Assembly (NCBI GenBank): GCA_029262575.1 | Contig: JAJCZC010000022.1 | Span: 62,001-126,000 of the forward strand | DNA: 64,000 bases | Direction: 5' to 3' | Source: Candidatus Babelota bacterium | Lineage (GTDB): Bacteria; Babelota; Babeliae; Babelales; Vermiphilaceae | Shown here: piece by piece, positions 60,415 to 64,000 of the stretch | Layout of the letters: every line of letters begins with the position of its first letter | Numbering within the stretch: position 1 is the first letter of the stretch | Program-made: the position numbers and the translations under genes | The notes under the pieces: model-generated | Database searches by the model: none | What the model was told of the DNA's origin: nothing | The model's input: the letters and a program-made list of their open reading frames with translations, nothing else

Positions 60415-61104
60415 TTAAAACAAAACCTTTAGGTAGTTCAACTGCTCATCAAATGTATAGTGCCAAACCTGTTCATCATGGCCATGACCACCATTTACAA
60501 CGTCCTGTAACCAAATAATATGATCTTTGACAACATCATCTTTACCTAATTTGATCAATAATTTGGCCGCCTTGAGGTCTGCAGCTCTTTCCTGATTTTT
60601 AACCAATTTCGTTAAACCACAACCAGAAACAGCTATGGCAGCTAGTAGAGTTATAGATTTGGTTAAACCTTGAGACTCCTTCAGCATTGGAAATTTTAAA
60701 AATGCAATGGCTGTAGAAATTGATGCCCCAAAAAGATATAAAAGCTGCGTAGGATGATGCCTCAAAGCAATATGAGCAGCTTCATGATAAACAGCAAACA
60801 GGCGTTGTTTTTCACTGAGCTTACCCAGTAGAGTTTCATCATACCAAACATTGTTCATACTAAATGCAAACAAACCACTACCCACAACAAAAGGCCCTAC
60901 TCCATTCATACGTTTGATACCTATTGCATCTGAATTGACCTCGAATTGCTCAAGCGCTTTTTTTGTAGCAGCCTGATACCATGAGGATGCATCTTGCTTG
61001 CCAAAGAGCGATGCATACAATGCAGCCCCCTTGGTCTCCATGCAAAACCCTACAATACATGACAATAAAAAATAGTGCGTGAATAACCTGCTCACTCTAT
61101 ACAT
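60415..61104 (-). CDS. Exported M48-like zinc metalloprotease
   Basis: 229 residues with a hydrophobic start (LFTHYFLLSCIVGF) that can serve as signal or anchor. The zinc site is H107-E108-A-A-H111 in YHEAAHIALRHHP, with the third ligand E172 in NQERAADLKAAKLL (ExxxD), which is the M48 peptidase pattern. A hydrophobic stretch (LLYLFGASISTAIAFLKF) lies between. The N-terminal half carries IKRMNGVGPFVVGSGLFAFS. Substrate unknown; HtpX-like proteases clear membrane proteins. It is convergent with the oxidase fusion, ten bases apart. Confidence 0.75.
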   Translation of the reverse strand: MYRVSRLFTHYFLLSCIVGFCMETKGAALYASLFGKQDASSWYQAATKKALEQFEVNSDAIGIKRMNGVGPFVVGSGLFAFSMNNVWYDETLLGKLSEKQRLFAVYHEAAHIALRHHPTQLLYLFGASISTAIAFLKFPMLKESQGLTKSITLLAAIAVSGCGLTKLVKNQERAADLKAAKLLIKLGKDDVVKDHIIWLQDVVNGGHGHDEQVWHYTFDEQLNYLKVLF

Positions 61105-61315
61105 TATTATACCTTTTATCTTTAAATACAGGACAGCTTGTTTTTTTTCATCATCACAAAAACCTACGATAGATTATCACCAGAATAACATGTAATTTCA
61201 CCCCAAACAACTGGTTCACATGCAAGAACATCGATCATAGCTGCGCATACAAGTATGTTACTGAATCTAAGAAAAACACATCTGATTCATAGATCAAACA
61301 AGGATAACTTAACGA

Positions 61316-61663
61316 TTATTGCGGCGTAAATGATAAAGCATTTAATGCTGTTCTCACGAGATCAGAAACAAGCCAAAAAAAGAAAATCACAACAACCGCG
61401 GCTATAATGGTTGCTCGAACTGTTCCCACAGGCTTGGGTGCACAACGATCAAGCATTGATAATATGCTCACCTCTTTTGCACCAAAAACATGTTTCATAA
61501 CTAATTTGAATACACCAACATAAGCCAAAAGTGTCAAACTGAGCAGAGATATTATCATCAAAGTTTTTGCAAAACCAAGGTGGCTATATTTATATATTTT
61601 AGCTCCAATAAACAAGACTATTAGCGCAACCCAAAGAATATATTTATTTTCAGGCCTTTTCAT
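61316..61663 (-). CDS. Small membrane protein with four hydrophobic segments, unknown
   Basis: 115 residues. Hydrophobic segments near 8-22 (YILWVALIVLFIGAKI), 35-60 (LMIISLLSLTLLAYVGVFKL) and 85-103 (ATIIAAVVVIFFFWLVSDLV). No signal peptidase site. It is the last gene of a three-gene run on the minus strand, 32 bases after the previous stop. The region 61105-61315 downstream has no gene or clear terminator. No family recognised. Confidence 0.6.
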   Translation of the reverse strand: MKRPENKYILWVALIVLFIGAKIYKYSHLGFAKTLMIISLLSLTLLAYVGVFKLVMKHVFGAKEVSILSMLDRCAPKPVGTVRATIIAAVVVIFFFWLVSDLVRTALNALSFTPQ

Positions 61664-61695
61664 TTTATCTTTTACTCAAATAAGAATTGTATGGT

Positions 61696-62202
61696 TTATT
61701 CACACTCTAAAGTAGAGATAACCTTCTTTTTATCAAGGTCAATCGGCCCTACTATACCATCATAAACGATGATATCTTTATACGGTAATATGTATGTATA
61801 TATCCAAAAAGGAGCTTGTCTCTTTTTGAAAATTGTAGGAAAATCATCAATGAGGTTATGCACTAAATAATATGATCCATTCCAAACAAAATATGCTTTT
61901 TTCTTTTCATACTCTTCAACAAGAAAATAATCCCTAATGCCAAATTCTGCCCAACGTTCTATAATTGCAAGATCTTCAGCTGATAAATCATAATAATTGT
62001 GCTTTAAAAAATCATCATAAAAAGATGGCTCTTGATACAATGCATCCCTAAAGAAAGCACGCTCATCATGCTCAATATCGGTATAACACGCTTTTTCTAT
62101 CCGCCCATTATGGCCTGGTTCGAGCTTCTGGCTCATAAATGAATCCAAAATAGTAAGCAATGCTATAATGTTATATTTTTCATCTGTAGACATGTTATGC
62201 AT
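61696..62202 (-). CDS. Cytoplasmic acidic protein, unknown
   Basis: 168 residues, no signal peptide. Acidic and aromatic, with helices early on (EKYNIIALLTILDSFMSQKL, RAFFRDALYQEPSFYDDFLK) and strands later (KKAYFVWNGSYYLVHNLIDD, FWIYTYILPYKDIIVYD). It starts two bases after the stop of the coiled-coil gene, so they are co-translated. AAGGG lies before the ATG. An alternative start is the ATG three codons on. No family recognised. Confidence 0.6.
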   Translation of the reverse strand: MHNMSTDEKYNIIALLTILDSFMSQKLEPGHNGRIEKACYTDIEHDERAFFRDALYQEPSFYDDFLKHNYYDLSAEDLAIIERWAEFGIRDYFLVEEYEKKKAYFVWNGSYYLVHNLIDDFPTIFKKRQAPFWIYTYILPYKDIIVYDGIVGPIDLDKKKVISTLECE

Positions 62203-62204
62203 TT

Positions 62205-63212
62205 TTATATACCCTTTGCGTTTATCTTATTTTCATCAAAACTACCAACAAAGTGAGTCTTTGAGCTTTCCAGAGCCTTTAACGCAATGGACTGAGCTTG
62301 TTGACTCGCTGATTCCGTTTTTTGAGAAAGTTCTTTGATAAATGCTTCCTGCTCTGCTATTTTTGAACGAAGCGACGCAATAAGTTGCTCAGCCAATTTC
62401 TGATTACCTTCCTGTTCTTTTTGTGCCAATGCAATTTGCTGATTAAAGTCATTTTCAACTTGTTGTCTTGTTTTAATCTCAGCTTGCTCCACTGCTTCTG
62501 ACAGTTTGCTTGAAAATTGCCCAACCTGTTCATTGAGGTACTCTAATTCATCCTCTTTTGCTTTAATCACCAACTCGCGTTCATTAAGTTGTTTGGTGAT
62601 CGTTTCTTCATACTCTTTGAGCTGTTTTTCTAATGTAGTCTTCTTCTCTTGATAAAGATCATCATCTTTTTGGCGCTCAAGTTTTTTGGTATAAGCATAT
62701 TCTTCTTCTTCTCGTTTACGTTTTTGTTTTAAATCTCTTTGAGATTCTTCAAAATACTCTGCTTGTTGTTTTTTCTCATTTTCCCACGCTAAACGTTGTT
62801 GAGCTTTTTCATACTCAAAGCGTTCTTTGTATTCTTTCTGTGCTAACAATAAGGCAGATAAACTGTGTGCATTTTTCTTAATTTGATATAACTCTTGCAA
62901 GCTATTGGACTCAAAAGTGATGGCATCTTGCAGATCTTTTAAACGCTTGAACTCATCTGATAGTTGTTGCTCAAGCCTTTCTATTGTTTGACCAACAACC
63001 ACTTTTACATCAGCCAATTTTTTTACAATTTTATCATCTGACAATGAAGATGCAGCCTTTACAATCTCCAACTCCTGCTCCCGTTTCACTTCATCCTGAT
63101 GACTCTCTTGAGTTGTATTCTGAACTTTTTTAAGAAGCTCGTTATAAGCCGCAAGAATTTCATTCTTTTTATTTTTCTCAGTCACTTCAGGAATACGAGA
63201 TTGCTTTGTCAT
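62205..63212 (-). CDS. Long coiled-coil cytoplasmic protein
   Basis: 335 residues from ATG 63212 with GGAG nine bases upstream; the frame opens at a TTG six codons earlier. Almost all of 40-310 is charged coiled coil (KREQELEIVKAASSLSDDKI, RKREEEEYAYTKKLERQKDD, LEKQLKEYEETITKQLNERE). The tail (ALESSKTHFVGSFDENKINA) is short and not coiled. No signal peptide or membrane helix. Similar myosin-like proteins occur in several bacterial phyla without known function. First gene of a three-gene operon. Confidence 0.7.
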   Translation of the reverse strand: MTKQSRIPEVTEKNKKNEILAAYNELLKKVQNTTQESHQDEVKREQELEIVKAASSLSDDKIVKKLADVKVVVGQTIERLEQQLSDEFKRLKDLQDAITFESNSLQELYQIKKNAHSLSALLLAQKEYKERFEYEKAQQRLAWENEKKQQAEYFEESQRDLKQKRKREEEEYAYTKKLERQKDDDLYQEKKTTLEKQLKEYEETITKQLNERELVIKAKEDELEYLNEQVGQFSSKLSEAVEQAEIKTRQQVENDFNQQIALAQKEQEGNQKLAEQLIASLRSKIAEQEAFIKELSQKTESASQQAQSIALKALESSKTHFVGSFDENKINAKGI

Positions 63213-63540
63213 CGTAAGAGCTCCAGTCAAATGGTTTGTTTAGGATATTTAAATTCAACACATATCATTATTTAATTATCAATTGCCCTACTGAGAGAAG
63301 CAATTGTAATTTTATAATATCATACTTATCGAATAATAATAGATATCAAAATACCTCACATCAAATAAGTTTTTAAATCTTTTAACTTGGTATTGAAACT
63401 TGATTGAGTCTGCGATCATGATGTGCGTGGGTATGGGGCGATTGTGTTTTTGTCAATCATATTGTATGTTTTTAGTGATTTAGAGATGCATTGAGCATAT
63501 TTAATATATAACAGGTTTAACCACCTATAGGGTGAAACAA
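63213..63540. other. Intergenic region without a gene
   Basis: A/T-rich spacer between the divergent coiled-coil gene and the toxin-antitoxin pair. It must hold both promoters. I see no RNA gene or long repeat. AGGGTG at 63527-63532 is the ribosome-binding site of the next gene. Confidence 0.5.
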
Positions 63541-63774
63541 ATGAAAAAAACAGATGCTTTAAGCCGTATCGTTATTGATCCAAACGTCATGGTAGGCAAA
63601 CCTATCATTAAAGGAACTCGTTTAACTGTACAATTTCTATTAGGACTCCTAGCACAAGGAATGACCCCAGAAGACATACTTCAAGAGTATAAGAATCTAA
63701 CGAAAGAGGATATCCTAGCCTGCTTCTCATTTGCACACGACACCCTTTCGGATACAACGTTTGCACCTTTATAA
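63541..63774 (+). CDS. DUF433 family antitoxin
   Basis: 77 residues from ATG 63541, with AGGGTG upstream (a GTG three codons earlier is also possible). Typical DUF433: SRIVIDPNVMVGKPIIKGTR, LTVQFLLGLLAQGMTPEDIL, and EYKNLTKEDILACFSFAHDT. The family is a short winged-helix-like DNA-binding protein and acts as antitoxin to the next gene. Complete and normal in length. Confidence 0.85.
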   Translation: MKKTDALSRIVIDPNVMVGKPIIKGTRLTVQFLLGLLAQGMTPEDILQEYKNLTKEDILACFSFAHDTLSDTTFAPL

Positions 63775-63788
63775 ACACAGGGCATAAT

Positions 63789-64000
63789 ATGAAATTCCTC
63801 GTTGATGAATGTGTTGGGCCAACAGTTGCAAAATGGCTAAAACAACAGAATTATAACGCCATCTCTATTTATGACGATGTTCCAGGAATCGATGATAATG
63901 CAGTATTGAATAAAGCCCTTTCTGAAAATCGTATTCTCATTACAAGCGATAAAGATTTTGGCGAAATGATTTTTAAAAATAATATGCAACATTGTGGGGT
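63789..64000 (+). CDS. DUF5615 PIN-like toxin (partial, cut by window edge)
   Basis: Start ATG 63789, 14 bases after the DUF433 stop; the 3' end lies outside the window. The first 70 residues read MKFLVDECVGPTVAKWLKQQ, DDVPGIDDNAVLNKALSENR, ILITSDKDFGEMIF, with the acidic residues (D6, E7, D in SDKDFGE) of the PIN-like nuclease fold. With the DUF433 gene it forms a known toxin-antitoxin arrangement; RNA is the likely target by analogy with PIN toxins. Confidence 0.85.
   Translation, partial: MKFLVDECVGPTVAKWLKQQNYNAISIYDDVPGIDDNAVLNKALSENRILITSDKDFGEMIFKNNMQHCG

Noticed and set aside
1-64000. CRISPR array or cas genes
   Set aside because: No regularly spaced direct repeats of 25-40 bases and no Cas-like protein found. 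The tandem repeat at the left edge is coding and decayed.
1-64000. rRNA operon, tmRNA, RNase P or SRP RNA
   Set aside because: No sequence block with their conserved cores was seen; only one tRNA is supported.

Overview
The window is AT-rich, densely coded DNA. It carries universal housekeeping genes (pgsA, rodA, ruvB, yebC, yicC, dnaE, pheS, galU, ppsA, pyrG, prfA, rpmE), a few uptake systems (brnQ, a CNT nucleoside transporter, a TauE-like exporter, a CPA2 antiporter) and an unusually large set of small proteins that start with Sec signal peptides. An outer-membrane barrel-like protein, galU and LemA/DUF2207 suggest a diderm envelope. Several exported proteins carry eukaryote-like or effector-like domains: PP2C phosphatase, Skp1/BTB plus leucine-rich repeats, ankyrin repeats, J-domain, GNAT acetyltransferases, TPR-glycosyltransferases and a YVTN propeller. 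I infer a host-dependent intracellular bacterium, most like Candidatus Dependentiae (TM6/Babeliales). This is inference from gene style, not from a database match.

Layout. 0-5.7 kb: decayed repeat-gene end, pgsA, a DUF5676-like gene coupled to an ATP-cone/Mrr-like nuclease, a TauE-like exporter, rodA and an exported PP2C. 5.7-9.8 kb: ruvB reading in frame into a secreted-protein paralogue that is then broken by one TGA, its intact paralogue, and small secreted ORFs. 9.9-15.8 kb: yebC-yicC-dnaE core. 15.9-18.1 kb: exported duplicated-module protein, intact and decayed GIY-YIG genes, tRNA-Phe. 18.3-20.3 kb: pheS and galU. 20.3-27.9 kb: an island of exported proteins (Skp1-LRR, coupled membrane-protein pairs, ankyrin, coiled coil, glycosyltransferase-like, and a gene split at a poly-A run). 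27.9-34.3 kb: ppsA, brnQ, exported serine hydrolase, exported TPR-glycosyltransferase. 34.4-41.2 kb: small exported proteins, 2-Cys peroxiredoxin, glycosyltransferase, pyrG, nucleoside transporter with a hairpin over its ribosome-binding site. 41.2-42.6 kb: GIY-YIG gene inside nested inverted repeats, then a broken VOC gene. 42.6-49.9 kb: rpmE-prfA, CPA2 antiporter, lemA-DUF2207. 50-57.4 kb: exported J-domain protein and truncated paralogue, AbrB-like regulator, convergent secreted paralogues, exported GNAT, propeller/barrel operon. 57.5-61.1 kb: a two-gene operon of an anchored GNAT-like protein and a fusion of a BtaA-like aminocarboxypropyl transferase with a heme-oxygenase-like di-metal oxidase, then an M48-like peptidase. 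61.3-64 kb: a three-gene operon of unknowns and a DUF433/DUF5615 toxin-antitoxin pair cut by the window edge.

How they work together. The core genes look like a reduced replication, translation and envelope set. The transporters for nucleosides and branched-chain amino acids fit a parasite that takes up building blocks from a host. Most of the accessory DNA encodes exported proteins, often as tandem or convergent paralogues separated by strong hairpin terminators. The most unusual elements are the exported BtaA-like/di-iron oxidase fusion with its GNAT-like partner, the Skp1-like exported protein, the inverted-repeat GIY-YIG unit, the ruvB fusion and the hairpin that would hide the nucleoside-transporter ribosome-binding site.
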